From the NCBI RefSeq assembly GCF_030348945.1, contig NZ_JAUCEN010000001.1, forward strand, positions 1 to 64,000: a stretch of 64,000 nt of DNA, in the 5' to 3' direction. This DNA comes from Peribacillus sp. ACCC06369 (GTDB lineage: Bacteria; Bacillota; Bacilli; Bacillales; DSM-1321). The translations under genes and the position numbers were made by a program. The notes beneath the pieces were generated by a model that searched no databases, was not told the DNA's origin, and was given only the letters and a program-made list of their open reading frames with translations. Below are positions 20,591 to 29,458 of this stretch, piece by piece; within the stretch, counting starts at the first letter, position 1, and each line of letters starts with the position of its first letter.

Positions 20591-20625
20591 TATAGTTTAT
20601 CGATTATCTAGGGTGAACCGGACAA
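20591..20625 (-). promoter_or_regulatory. weak collagen-type (sigma-K-like) promoter
   Basis: TTGTCCGGTT (20625-20616), 16 nt, TAAACTATA (20599-20591). The box keeps TTGTCC, the spacing is identical to the collagen genes, and the -10 differs from CATAnnnTA at two of six fixed positions. The start site would fall before the ribosome binding site. Confidence 0.4.
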
Positions 20626-20785
20626 ACTGTTCAAGTCAATCAACTATTTTTTCTCATTTCATCTAGTATCAGTTATCTTCTTAGACACAATCCAATCACC
20701 TACAAAATAGAGTTCATAATGTCCATATGACTTGTATCAGAATGCTTATCATTGTAAATACGCATTTTCCTGATACTACCCCCTA

Positions 20786-21005
20786 TTAAAGACTCGCCTC
20801 TTTCGCTTTAGCGTAAATAGTGGAAAGTGGAACGCCTGTCATTTTAGCTATCTCATTTACACTTAATCCATTAGATTCTCTTTCTTGATACAGCTTCAAA
20901 GCCTTTTTAACGTCCTTCTCGTCCTTTCCTTTACGGCCCATATGAGTTCCTTTAGAAATGTTCTTGTCTTTACTCTTTTGTTGTTTACACTTGGTACTCC
21001 GTACA
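20786..21005 (-). pseudogene. serine resolvase/invertase C-terminal remnant
   Basis: An open minus-strand frame ends with GLSVNEIAKMTGVPLSTIYAK, the helix-turn-helix end of Hin/resolvase-type serine recombinases, preceded by a Lys-rich linker (THMGRKGKDEKD). The catalytic domain is absent, so this is a fragment. The gap on to 21450 otherwise holds only a terminator. Confidence 0.7.
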
Positions 21006-21290
21006 TATTGAATTCCTAAACGTATACATTATTCAATGGGTATCTACAAACCACCACTTTGTGTATATATTAAATTAAAATATTCTAGCGAGGTCTATTC
21101 CTAAATATATATAATTTATTTGTCACTATTATAATTGTTAGGGAAAATAACACTTTTGATAGTAAGAAAATGACCAAGCATATTTCCTGAATTTATCAGA
21201 ACCTTTTTTTAAATTCATTGAAACAATAGCTTAAACATAATAATATCTCATTTTGATAAAGACAATAAAGTCGTTTCAGATTTGAAAAAC

Positions 21291-21329
21291 TAAGGGCAAT
21301 ACTACAATTCGTAAGTAGTATTGCCCTTA
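21291..21329 (-). terminator. terminator for the zinc-ribbon gene
   Basis: Perfect 15-bp arms TAAGGGCAATACTAC/GTAGTATTGCCCTTA. On the minus strand they are followed by GTTTTTC, about 120 bp past the gene end. Confidence 0.6.
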
Positions 21330-21450
21330 AATTCGTATATTTATCGTTTAATAAAAACGGGAATGTTTCAAAAATACAAAGAAGATACTTTTAAAATCTA
21401 GTATCTCCTTTTTTCAGGTGGGAGATGCATGTTGGATTTCTAGTAGTTGT

Positions 21451-21708
21451 CTACTTCCATCGCACTAACTTTGGAATTCCTCTAGTGAAAAATTTAGCAA
21501 TAAATTTAGGCATTTTCATATTCTTCATCAAATGATTTTGAACAAATTCTTGCATTTCTATCGCAGTAATATTTTGAGTAAATTCACCATTTACATAACA
21601 ATGACTACAATATTTAGTACTTTTACTACCGTCATTTTCAGTTCCTCCACCTAATTCATCTTTAGAAAGCGGCATTCCACAACTCTGACATGTTTTATAT
21701 GGCTTCAT
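21451..21708 (-). CDS. small zinc-ribbon protein
   Basis: 85 residues behind AGGAG and ATG. CQSCGMPL (Cys8, Cys11) and YCSHCYVNGEF (Cys34, Cys37) form a four-Cys zinc ribbon of the kind found in a widespread bacterial putative zinc-ribbon family. The rest is helical and basic (FVQNHLMKNMKMPKFIAKFF). The molecular role of the family is unknown. It stands alone with its own terminator. Confidence 0.75.
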   Translation of the reverse strand: MKPYKTCQSCGMPLSKDELGGGTENDGSKSTKYCSHCYVNGEFTQNITAIEMQEFVQNHLMKNMKMPKFIAKFFTRGIPKLVRWK

Positions 21709-21946
21709 TATAAATTCTCCTACTAATGGTATTCTAAAAACAAATTATCTAACTAAACAAAAGATAATTTCAACTTCATTTCTAAGATCTGTGATGGTAA
21801 TGCCCGTACCTTTATTTGCATGTCACGATTTGAACTATTTAAGACAATAAAAAATATCAAGTTGCACTCTGCAAATGTTACGATCAATGCAAATGGTACG
21901 AATCCACTGTAACAGGGCAAGTTAGTTGAACTAATGACAATGGTTG

Positions 21947-22432
21947 CTAATTTAGTTCTTCTTGTTTCGCCTTAATCATTGAAGTGATTTTCTCCCTATA
22001 CTTCTCATTCGTGAAAATTTCCAGCGTAGTCGTTGAGTGTAGTTTTGCATGTCTAGAAAAATTAGTAGACACCAGCCATCGACCACAATATGGACATGGA
22101 AGCTGTCCATTTACCTGCCATTGTGTCGTTATGAATCTATTTGTATTTGAATTACTTCTTCTTGCGACCACTTTGACTACTTCCGTATCCATTTCGACTA
22201 CATCATCATTCATTTTGTATTCATCCGAAGTTGCAAGTTCTTCTGATACTCTCACTTTCCCACTCATTTCACGCTCTACTAGTAGACAAACAGCTTCACT
22301 GATAGATAGACCGAGTTCGGCGCAATAACCTTTAAAATCATAGTACAAGCTTTCTGGAAGGCGTGCGGTTAATACTTCTGTCTTTTCTTTTCTTCTCCGA
22401 TTCCGTGCGAATTGTTCTAAGTATGTTGTCAT
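21947..22432 (-). CDS. ribbon-helix-helix protein with a C2H2-type zinc finger
   Basis: 161 residues behind AGGAGGGG and ATG. Residues about 17-57 (EVLTARLPESLYYDFKGYCA onward) look like a ribbon-helix-helix DNA-binding domain. Residues 113-132 read C-x2-C-x11-H-x3-H (CPYCGRWLVSTNFSRHAKLH), a classical-looking C2H2 finger. A variable acidic linker joins them. This points to a plasmid-type transcription factor or copy-control/partition accessory. Neither domain assignment has been checked by search, but the spacing of the four zinc ligands is clear. Confidence 0.65.
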   Translation of the reverse strand: MTTYLEQFARNRRRKEKTEVLTARLPESLYYDFKGYCAELGLSISEAVCLLVEREMSGKVRVSEELATSDEYKMNDDVVEMDTEVVKVVARRSNSNTNRFITTQWQVNGQLPCPYCGRWLVSTNFSRHAKLHSTTTLEIFTNEKYREKITSMIKAKQEELN

Positions 22433-22625
22433 CTAATCCCCTCCTAAACCTCTTACTGATTTTATTCGGTATACATCATCCTATTACCTTCACATCACCA
22501 TGTATTCAACTCATGGCTATACAAATCCTTATGTAGTCTTATAGATATATAAACAAATATACAAACGTTGGTAATTTAGTAAATGTTTCGTATTCTGCTA
22601 AATACGGTTTCACATCCTGTTTGTT

Positions 22626-22825
22626 AGGCTGTGAAACCGGCCTTCGTGGCTTAAGTTGACCACGAAGTAGATCCTGGACCTCAAAGGCAAACAAAACAAG
22701 ATTCTCCGAGTCAAGGAAGGCAAAACGCAAAAAATCCGCGACATGTATATCGCGAATTGCTTCCAGGAAGTCTATGACTATGCTAAAAATGTCCAGAGTC
22801 CCTATTTGGGAGAACACCCCATTAG
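22626..22825 (+). pseudogene. tyrosine recombinase fragment, degenerate second copy
   Basis: The DNA from the GAAACCGGCCT motif onward closely parallels the recombinase remnant at 25.7-25.9 kb, through the stretch encoding KEGKTQKIRDMYIANCFQEV, but is interrupted by indels and stops. Only the middle of the catalytic domain remains. The rest of the 22433-23096 gap is otherwise empty apart from the next entry. Confidence 0.65.
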
Positions 22826-22995
22826 GCTTTCCTTATATATCACGGAACTACCCAGATCTATTTGTCACAACCTATAAGAATTTCGTCCAGGACGTCCGTA
22901 AAAGTCTATAAAAGCCCGCGGGCGTATAACAGCTGTTTTGAGAAGAAACTCCACCGTTCCCAAAAAGTCTACTTTTAAATATAAGTGGAGGATGG

Positions 22996-23107
22996 TTGAA
23001 GAAGAAAAGGATTTTCAATACAATTATTGCACTTTTGTATGTTGATTACCGTTTTTATCCTTTATTATTGGATTACCTTTGCAGTAGTACATTTTTTTAC
23101 CCTATAA
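22996..23107 (+). pseudogene. frameshifted small membrane peptide gene (candidate)
   Basis: GGAGG precedes TTG (22996), giving MKKKRIFNTIIALLY. One base later the frame ITVFILYYWITFAVVHFFTL continues to a stop at 23107. Removing one base near 23041 restores a 36-residue single-helix membrane peptide. It overlaps the end of the convergent K+ transporter gene by about 10 bp. It may be a real small protein broken by an indel, or a coincidence. Confidence 0.3.
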
Positions 23108-24452
23108 TGATGCGCTCTTTGGGATAGTGATACGCATGTTTAACTGGCTTGCCTCCCATACTGAATAAGAAGGTAAACATCCCGATTTTCCCTATAAACA
23201 TTAAAATCATGATTACGACCTTCCCAGCAGTACTCAATTCCGGTGTAATGCCAAGCGAAAGGCCTACAGTGCCAAAAGCAGAGGAAACTTCGAATAAAAT
23301 TTCCATTAGGGAAAAGGCAGATTCAATGCATGTAAGAATGACTACTGCCACACTGCACAGAATCATACCTGTTGTGAAAACGATGAATGACTTGATGATA
23401 TCTTCCTCATCGATCTCCCTTTTGAATATTTTTATTGTTCTGTTCCCTTTCGCATAGTTGTAAATGGTAAGCAGCATCACAGCAAACGTGGTGGTTCTTA
23501 TCCCACCCCCAGCACTGCTGGGGGATGCCCCTATGAACATAAAAATACTCAGTAACAAAAGGGTAGGTACTGAAAATTGGTTGATGTCGCTGATCGCCAT
23601 TCCGCCAGTCCTTGAAGATATCGAATAAAACAAAGAATGGACAAAGGATTGATGCCAAGTCTTTTCTGAATAGAAATGACTGTACTGAAACAGATTGATA
23701 AAAATGGCTCCAATTACGATCAGTATGAAAAAAGTTACGGTTGTAATTTTTGTGAACAAGGTGAACTGAAATGGCATCTTTCCCTTATGCCTGAGCCACT
23801 GACTTACCTCCATTAAAACCGGAAAACCAAGGGATCCGATAATAAAGAGTACTATATTAAGGGTCAGGACAAAATAATCGTCTGCGAACGGAATCAGTGA
23901 TTTTCCTGTGATATCAAAACCAGCATTTGTCGTAGCAGACACAGAGGCGAAGAAACCCTGCAAATAAGCCTCTTGCCATGTTGGGAAATACTTCAAAAAA
24001 TATGTATCGAATACAACAGCCCCTAATAGCTCAATCATGACAAAGAAAAAGAAGATCATTCGTATGAACCGAACAATCCCGGAAAAAGTGGGGCTGTTTT
24101 GTTCTGTTGTCATAAGTATTCTTGCCCTGAGTCCTATTTTCTTTCCTGATGCAATCCATAGTATTGTTCCGAAAGCCATGATCCCAATTCCACCAAACTG
24201 GAGGATGATTGCAAAAATAAACGTACCGGGAACACTAAGCAGCTGGCTTACATCTGCCGGAGATAATCCTGTTACAGTTACCGCACTAATAGAAATGAAT
24301 ACTCCATCAATAAATGAGAGCTCTGCATTCTGCTTTTGAGTAATAGGTAGCAGCAATAAAATGGTTGAAACCACTACAGCTACTAGGTAATAAAAAACAA
24401 TTATTTGAGCAGCAGATAGCTTTTTTGTTAAGTTCTCTATTTTACTATTCAT
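23097..24452 (-). CDS. ktrB: KtrB/TrkH-type potassium uptake channel subunit
   Basis: This 451-residue integral membrane protein has four membrane-pore-membrane repeats. The selectivity-filter signatures are visible in order: AVTVTGLSP (residue about 60), ATTNAGFD, SSRTGGM and FGTVGLS. The hydrophobic gate region SPSSAGGGIRTTT is typical of Ktr channels. Length fits KtrB/KtrD. No KtrA/KtrC regulatory subunit gene is next to it, so it probably uses a chromosomal partner, as B. subtilis KtrD does. GGAGAG precedes the ATG. No c-di-AMP riboswitch was seen upstream. Confidence 0.9.
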   Translation of the reverse strand: MNSKIENLTKKLSAAQIIVFYYLVAVVVSTILLLLPITQKQNAELSFIDGVFISISAVTVTGLSPADVSQLLSVPGTFIFAIILQFGGIGIMAFGTILWIASGKKIGLRARILMTTEQNSPTFSGIVRFIRMIFFFFVMIELLGAVVFDTYFLKYFPTWQEAYLQGFFASVSATTNAGFDITGKSLIPFADDYFVLTLNIVLFIIGSLGFPVLMEVSQWLRHKGKMPFQFTLFTKITTVTFFILIVIGAIFINLFQYSHFYSEKTWHQSFVHSLFYSISSRTGGMAISDINQFSVPTLLLLSIFMFIGASPSSAGGGIRTTTFAVMLLTIYNYAKGNRTIKIFKREIDEEDIIKSFIVFTTGMILCSVAVVILTCIESAFSLMEILFEVSSAFGTVGLSLGITPELSTAGKVVIMILMFIGKIGMFTFLFSMGGKPVKHAYHYPKERIIIG

Positions 24453-24723
24453 TTCTCTCCAACTTCTATATGTTTTTTGACAAACTTATACCTAATTTTG
24501 TATTAACGTATCATTGCACAATTTCAACTAATAATAATTTGTCCATTAAATTAAGAAAATAAACTAAACTACCCCGTTGAAGAAGACCTCAAAGGATGAA
24601 TTTTAGGAAGTAGCTAAAAAAGCCAAACCCATGTGTATCAGGGGTTTGGTTCTTAGTCGTTTTTTATCGTATATTCAGGATTTTATACAACCTTGATGTA
24701 GCAAGGGTTTGCTAGATGATCAA

Positions 24724-24758
24724 TAAAAAGCCCTAGATTAACCACTAGAGCTTTTTCT
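24724..24758. terminator. bidirectional hairpin terminator
   Basis: AAAAAGCCCTAG and CTAGAGCTTTTT pair almost fully and give a T-tract on both strands. A second hairpin, CCAAACCC/GGGTTTGG at 24623-24649, has T6 on the minus strand. A partial copy of the dispersed repeat (see 54664) lies at 24799-24834. Confidence 0.5.
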
Positions 24759-24943
24759 ATTTCAACTTTATTTATCTAATTATGAAAGCTGTAGGTTCGT
24801 AAAAGTGTACTTTACGGTAGCAACAATGCTATTGTTTTTTAGTGCTCCTTCTTCAACAAACTGGGCAGTTTAGTTGAAAAAAATGTATTATTTTTCTTAG
24901 ATAGGAAAAAATATAAAACTAAACCGTGAGAAGGAGGAAACAA

Positions 24944-25120
24944 ATGGAAGTAAATATGAGTGTTGAAGAAGTCGTGAATCAAATTTCTCAATTAGTACAA
25001 AAAGAAGGGCAGCCACTTAGGAAGAAACAGGTAAAGAAGTCAGATCCAGAGTTAATGAAAAATGCATTGTATTATTTTCCTAGTTGGGAGAATGCAGTAG
25101 AACATAGCGTTGGATCTTAA
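24944..25120 (+). CDS. single-repeat protein resembling the homing-endonuclease-associated (HNH) repeat
   Basis: 58 residues from ATG at 24944, with AAGGAGG 7 nt upstream. The body reads EGQPLRKKQVKKSDPELMKN then ALYYFPSWENAVEHSVG. Its layout (P-L, basic helix, DPEL, A-x-YF-x-SWENA) matches the small helical repeat found in multiple copies next to HNH endonucleases. Here it is alone, with no nuclease domain. It might bind DNA. A long terminator follows. Family assignment is by eye. Confidence 0.6.
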   Translation: MEVNMSVEEVVNQISQLVQKEGQPLRKKQVKKSDPELMKNALYYFPSWENAVEHSVGS

Positions 25121-25200
25121 CCATTAACCGATACATAAAACATGTATTTTCCAAATTGGTGTTATAATCTTTTCGACTTTGTAAAAAATATGTTAAATCT

Positions 25201-25243
25201 AACCACAGAAGCTGTCTGACACGAAAGGGTAGCTTCTGTGGTT
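25201..25243. terminator. bidirectional terminator between convergent genes
   Basis: AACCACAGAAGCT and AGCTTCTGTGGTT are perfect 13-bp arms followed by TTTATTTT. It lies between the 58-residue gene and the end of the minus-strand gene at 25268. Confidence 0.75.
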
Positions 25244-25267
25244 TTTATTTTAGTTTTTCCTTTATTC

Positions 25268-25591
25268 CTATTTATAACGCTCTATGAAGTCTACTAAAGC
25301 AATCTCCAAAGCATTTCCCTTATCCATTCGAACAAGTTCCACGATTTCATCAAACTGTTGCCAGACTTGATCACTCACTTTATAAGCCCGCGGATCCTTG
25401 TAGCTTTTGGATTTAGTTCTATCTTCATCCTGATAATTTTTCGTCTTGTTATCAATGAGGATACCGGTAGATTCTTTGATTCTACGACGTAAGGTATCTT
25501 TACTGACTCCGTACGAGGTGGCTATATCAAGAGGACTTTCTTCCTTTTCATTGACTCTTTCAATAATTTCTTGAAGCAAAACAGGTTTCAT
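25268..25591 (-). CDS. HTH/RHH-type DNA-binding protein
   Basis: 107 residues from ATG at 25591, preceded by GAGGAGGAA. An upstream in-frame ATG (25615) would place that site inside the gene. The N-terminus carries a helix-turn-helix (SPLDIATSYGVSKDTLRRRI). The C-terminus (residues about 65-107, DQVWQQFDEIVELVRMDKGN then ALEIALVDFIERYK) has the strand-helix-helix look of plasmid ribbon-helix-helix proteins. It abuts the divergent recombinase remnant. A role as a plasmid accessory regulator is inferred. Confidence 0.6.
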   Translation of the reverse strand: MKPVLLQEIIERVNEKEESPLDIATSYGVSKDTLRRRIKESTGILIDNKTKNYQDEDRTKSKSYKDPRAYKVSDQVWQQFDEIVELVRMDKGNALEIALVDFIERYK

Positions 25592-25635
25592 GATTTCTTC
25601 CTCCTCTTCAGGCATGTCATGGAAAGCACGTCGAC

Positions 25636-26163
25636 GTGTCTCCTATGGTGCGGATGTGCCTTTGGCGTGTTATTCGATACACGGGCGTGTCACCTGCGTG
25701 TCTTATCTGCGAGACCGGCCTACGTGTCGGGGACCTACTCAAGCTCACCACGAAGCAGATCCTGGATCTCAAAGGTAAACAAAACAAGATTCTCCGGGTC
25801 AAGGAAGGTAAAACGCAAAAAATCCGCGACATGTATATCGCGAATTGCTTTCAAGAGGTCTATGATTATGCCGAAAACGTCCAGAGTCCCTATTTATTTC
25901 CGTCCAGGAAGGGAGAACGCCCCATTTACCCCTACTCAGGCCTACCGGCGGCTAAATAAGGCTGCAGAGTTCGCTGGCGTGGAACATGTCGGCAACCATA
26001 CTTTGCGAAAAACGTTTGGCTATTGGTTTTATAAAGCCAGAAGGCTATTGCCATGCTGCAACGGATTCTAAATCATTCTCATCCATCCGTTACCCTGCGT
26101 TATATCGGCATTACGGAAGAAGAAACGAACAACGTATTGAAACATTTTAGTGTTTTTCACTAA
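25636..26163 (+). pseudogene. tyrosine recombinase/integrase, frameshifted and truncated
   Basis: All the catalytic landmarks are present but in different frames. CETGLRVGDLLKL (Arg I) and KEGKTQKIRDMYIANCF read in one frame to about 25959. PTQAYRRLNKAAEFAGVEH with GNHTLRKTFGYWFYK (HxLR) reads in a second. LQRILNHSHPSVTLRYIGIT (His and Tyr) reads in a third to the stop at 26163. At least two indels disable it, and the N-terminal arm-binding domain is missing. It is a relic of an integrated or resolvable element. Confidence 0.8.
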
Positions 26164-27026
26164 TCCATCTTCTTTATTTTCTTCAAGTAATTTTTATTCA
26201 TTTTGATGCAATAAGAACGTTACTATAAGAAAAATAGTCAGTCCAATATCAGCCCACTTGAGAAAAATCAGGTGGGGCTGATGTGGGGCTTAAATGATAA
26301 TTAAAAAACAGTTATTTAGTGATATCACTATATGTTAATCAATGTCCCCTTCACGTCCCCTATTTGGATACCCTGAATAGTAGATTCATTAGTTGGGGAA
26401 TATACATATAGATGATCTTCTCAAATTAGTTTGTAAAGCAAATGGCCTCTGTTCCCCGCCTATTTCCCAAGGTTGGTTGCAGGGGTATTCTTATGCCAAA
26501 GCAAATTAAGAACAATGTGAATAAAAAATACAACCAGTGGCATAGTAATAAATAACTTAAGGTTAAATCAATAAAACGCAACTATTGCCAATGCCCTTGT
26601 ATCAGCCTAAAAAGTTGGTACAGGGGTATTTTTCGTTATAGTACTTGATGGAGTTTATACTCTTTAATCGTGCCAGAACTTGCCCGTCTAATTTATCCAA
26701 CTCTTCGTCCATCGTATCAAAACGCGTATCATTAATATCCCACCGAACAGGAATTATTAAATAAACCCCTTGGGATCCAAGGGGTTTGGTGTCTTTCACT
26801 TTTATTGTTTATGTATGATTTTATTCAGCTAAAAAAGGATAGTTTTCTCTAAGTCCTCTTCCGGTATCGGCCCCGCCTACGCCAGATACTATGACAGCCA
26901 CACATGCCATCCAACCCTTTTTCATTATAACAGAAAGCGCTTACATTTCCAAGGATTACTAGAAAACATCTTTGGACTTCTTATTCTACGATTTAGTGTT
27001 GCATGATTGTTCCCTATTAGTAGTTT
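26164..27026. other. intergenic with orphan cre-like site
   Basis: No supported gene. A minus-strand frame at 26602-26799 is crossed by a palindrome (AAACCCCTTGG/CCAAGGGGTTT, 26763-26787) and lacks a ribosome binding site. CAGAAAGCGCTTACAT at 26931-26946 matches the CcpA cre consensus at 14 of 16 positions but faces no gene, so it is probably a relic. Confidence 0.45.
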
Positions 27027-27037
27027 CTCATCTTCAA

Positions 27038-27230
27038 TTATACAGAACCCTTATGATTTAGGTATTCAAGTGAGATACCCCTTCTTAATGCTGTTTGTTC
27101 CATTAATCTAATTTCATGATACATAGCATCAGTCAAGATTCCTTTTTCAATGTTCTTATTTATTTCAAAATAAAACCCAGCCAATAATTCTACCGGTAAT
27201 TAAATCGTAAAGGGAACTTTTTTCTTTCAC
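27038..27230 (-). pseudogene. small gene broken by a 1-base indel
   Basis: TAGGAGGTGA precedes GTG at 27230, giving MKEKSSLYDLITG. The frame then stops. In the next frame VELLAGFYFEINKNIEKGIL and MYHEIRLMEQTALRRGISLE run to a stop at 27038. The two parts join into a plausible 65-residue soluble helical protein. The family is unknown. Confidence 0.5.
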
Positions 27231-27596
27231 TATAAATCACCTCCTAATTAGACCATACAAAAAACTAGCACAAATTGAAAGAATTTTCTACAAAATAATA
27301 CATGATAACTAAATGTAACCATACATAAATAGATACCTCTAGTAAACGTCACAGTTTGAGTAAACCCTACACTAAGATAACTTCAAAAAGAGCATAAGGA
27401 AAAACTAACCCCCTATTGTAACAGGTGCAAATTTTGAAGGTTCTTAAAACCCTTTTAAAACGACCATTTTTCCGTTTTTACTTTTTTATTAGTTTATAAT
27501 ACTCAAAGAAATTTTAAACACCTATAAAGGCCAATCCACTCACTGGAACCCTCAAATGCCTATAATTCCTAATTTAAGTGTGAGTAAGAATAAAAA

Positions 27597-27625
27597 AAGA
27601 GGCTAATTCAACACCTTAGCCTCTT
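27597..27625 (-). terminator. terminator of the partition operon
   Basis: AAGAGGCTAA and TTAGCCTCTT pair. On the minus strand they are followed by seven T, 34 bp after the end of the ParM partner gene. Confidence 0.75.
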
Positions 27626-27658
27626 AAGTATAATAGTGCGATAATTCAAAGGGTCCAT

Positions 27659-28132
27659 TTATCCCCTTAAATTGGTCATCTTCCCCAACTTCAATAGTTT
27701 AGAAAGGGCTTCGTTAGATTGACCCTTACCTTCATCAGTATCTTCTTCAGGATTCACTTGCCCTTCAGATAGACTAATTGGTGAGGAAGCTAGCTTACTT
27801 TTCTGGGATACCGGCTGCACCATTTGTTGGGCAAGCGCCGCCCCTTCGGGATTCCCGACAATTAAAGAAACGATATTATAAAGAATCTTCTGCCCTTCCT
27901 CTGTTTTCAAAATTGCTAATTGTTCATTCGCAAAGGCGTCCATTGGAAGGTAAATACCTTGTTCCTTATATGATCCATTCCGAACCTTTAATCCATCTTC
28001 AATAAGCGCGCTGATAAGTTCATTTCTGCTTTTAAAGCTGTCTGCCAACTCATTAAATTCATTAGCCCATTTTATCGAAGTTTTTGGGGTATATTGAATA
28101 CCTCGACCTGGAGTGATTTTTCTATTGGACAA
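27659..28132 (-). CDS. ParR-like partner of the ParM-type ATPase (putative)
   Basis: 157 residues from TTG at 28132, with AAGGTGG 8 nt upstream. GTG at 28144 is an alternative but lies almost on that site. The protein has an N-terminal basic region (SNRKITPGRG), a SIKWANEFNELADSFKSRNE then LISALIEDG segment that could be a ribbon-helix-helix-like fold, and a low-complexity acidic tail. It directly follows the ParM-like gene. In such operons the second gene encodes the adaptor that binds the centromere repeats and the actin-like filament. The role is inferred from position. Confidence 0.6.
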   Translation of the reverse strand: MSNRKITPGRGIQYTPKTSIKWANEFNELADSFKSRNELISALIEDGLKVRNGSYKEQGIYLPMDAFANEQLAILKTEEGQKILYNIVSLIVGNPEGAALAQQMVQPVSQKSKLASSPISLSEGQVNPEEDTDEGKGQSNEALSKLLKLGKMTNLRG

Positions 28133-28190
28133 CGTTACCACCACCTTGTATCACAACTAAATGAAGATGTTGCTCTCATTTCTTTAATTT

Positions 28191-29441
28191 TCAAGCTTCA
28201 ATAGATTGCTTTTCAATTTCAGCAATAATATTTTTCAAGAGATATGCCTTACTAGTAAAGAAACTGGCTTGATCTATATTCGGAGGAAATAGACAATCTT
28301 CATCTTTAAGTTCAGCTAAGTATTGATAGGCGAAGAGAAGTCCTCCCCCAACAATAATCATTTGCCCAACGTTTGTATCAACAAAATACCGGATGACTTT
28401 ATCTTTCACTTCTTCGGCATATTCTTTCGTGTATTTATCAACAATCTTTGTGATATCTGCTGTTTTGGACTGCCATGTCGCTTTAAAAACAGGAGAATAT
28501 TTAGGTTTTATAATCATTTTATCGATTTCTGGCTTAATGAACTTCCTCATGAATTCTTCACGTGTAAAAGAAATCTTAGGTGTTTTACCCACCCTTTCAA
28601 AACGGCTCCGTATGCTGTCAAATCCCTTTAGTTCTGCTGCTTCTTTCATAATTAAATCAATATATTTATTTGTACCTATCAGATGATTTGTGGATTTAGT
28701 TGAATTTAAACCATTTTCATCATATAGAGCTAAATCCAATGTTCCGGCTCCTAAATCAGCTATGGCAAACTCGTCATGGATTTGTGATGAAAATTCGGTT
28801 TCCACCACTTCCCCATCTACTAAATCAAAGGCCAATGCCAAGTAGCTCGTTACGCCTTCCACATTAAGCTGAACATCCGTAATGTTAAGGGTTATGGTTT
28901 TTCCTTTATAAGGCCCTTTTATTGCTGTAATTTCATGCTCACCCATATACAAGTTTATTTTTTCCGAAGACGCCTGTTTGGCCTCTTCTATTGGAAGTCC
29001 AAAACTCAATGGTACGTCTACCTTATCGGTCTTACCCGACTTCCAAGCTGCTAAGGCTAATCCAGCTAAAGTTGTTACTACATGGATTTCATTCCCTAAT
29101 TTATCTCTTGCATCACTACTGGTTTCTCTTAAATTATTTTTGTCATTCGTTGAAATTTGAGCATATTCCCCTACTGTATAATAAGCATTTGTTCGATTCT
29201 TAGGTAAGGCTTTACTTTTTATATGTAAATGAAGAATCATATCATCGGGAAAAGATTTATCTGAGCTCTCATCTGGCATATCTTCGGCAGTAGTTTCAGC
29301 GTTTTCCCCGATTATACTCGCGATATTTATTGAAACAACATTTCCATTTTGATCGATATATGTAATTTTATTAGAAATGTTCCCACTATCTACTCCTGCG
29401 ATTAAATAATCCTCTTTAAATAAAAAATCAAGTTTTGTCAT
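28191..29441 (-). CDS. parM: ParM/StbA-type actin-like plasmid segregation ATPase
   Basis: This 416-residue protein has the actin-fold nucleotide motifs: LIAGVDSGNISNKITY (phosphate 1), FAIADLGAGTLDLALYD (phosphate 2, residues about 228-244) and GQMIIVGGGLLFAY (adenosine). It polymerises with ATP and pushes plasmid copies apart. It begins behind AAAGGAGG and is followed after about 58 bp by the putative adaptor gene. Upstream lies a repeat-rich segment that would serve as centromere and operator. It differs from ParM of R1 and most resembles the plasmid-borne actin-like proteins of Bacillus. The subgroup is undetermined. Confidence 0.85.
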   Translation of the reverse strand: MTKLDFLFKEDYLIAGVDSGNISNKITYIDQNGNVVSINIASIIGENAETTAEDMPDESSDKSFPDDMILHLHIKSKALPKNRTNAYYTVGEYAQISTNDKNNLRETSSDARDKLGNEIHVVTTLAGLALAAWKSGKTDKVDVPLSFGLPIEEAKQASSEKINLYMGEHEITAIKGPYKGKTITLNITDVQLNVEGVTSYLALAFDLVDGEVVETEFSSQIHDEFAIADLGAGTLDLALYDENGLNSTKSTNHLIGTNKYIDLIMKEAAELKGFDSIRSRFERVGKTPKISFTREEFMRKFIKPEIDKMIIKPKYSPVFKATWQSKTADITKIVDKYTKEYAEEVKDKVIRYFVDTNVGQMIIVGGGLLFAYQYLAELKDEDCLFPPNIDQASFFTSKAYLLKNIIAEIEKQSIEA

Positions 29442-29458
29442 GATTTTCCTCCTTTGGA

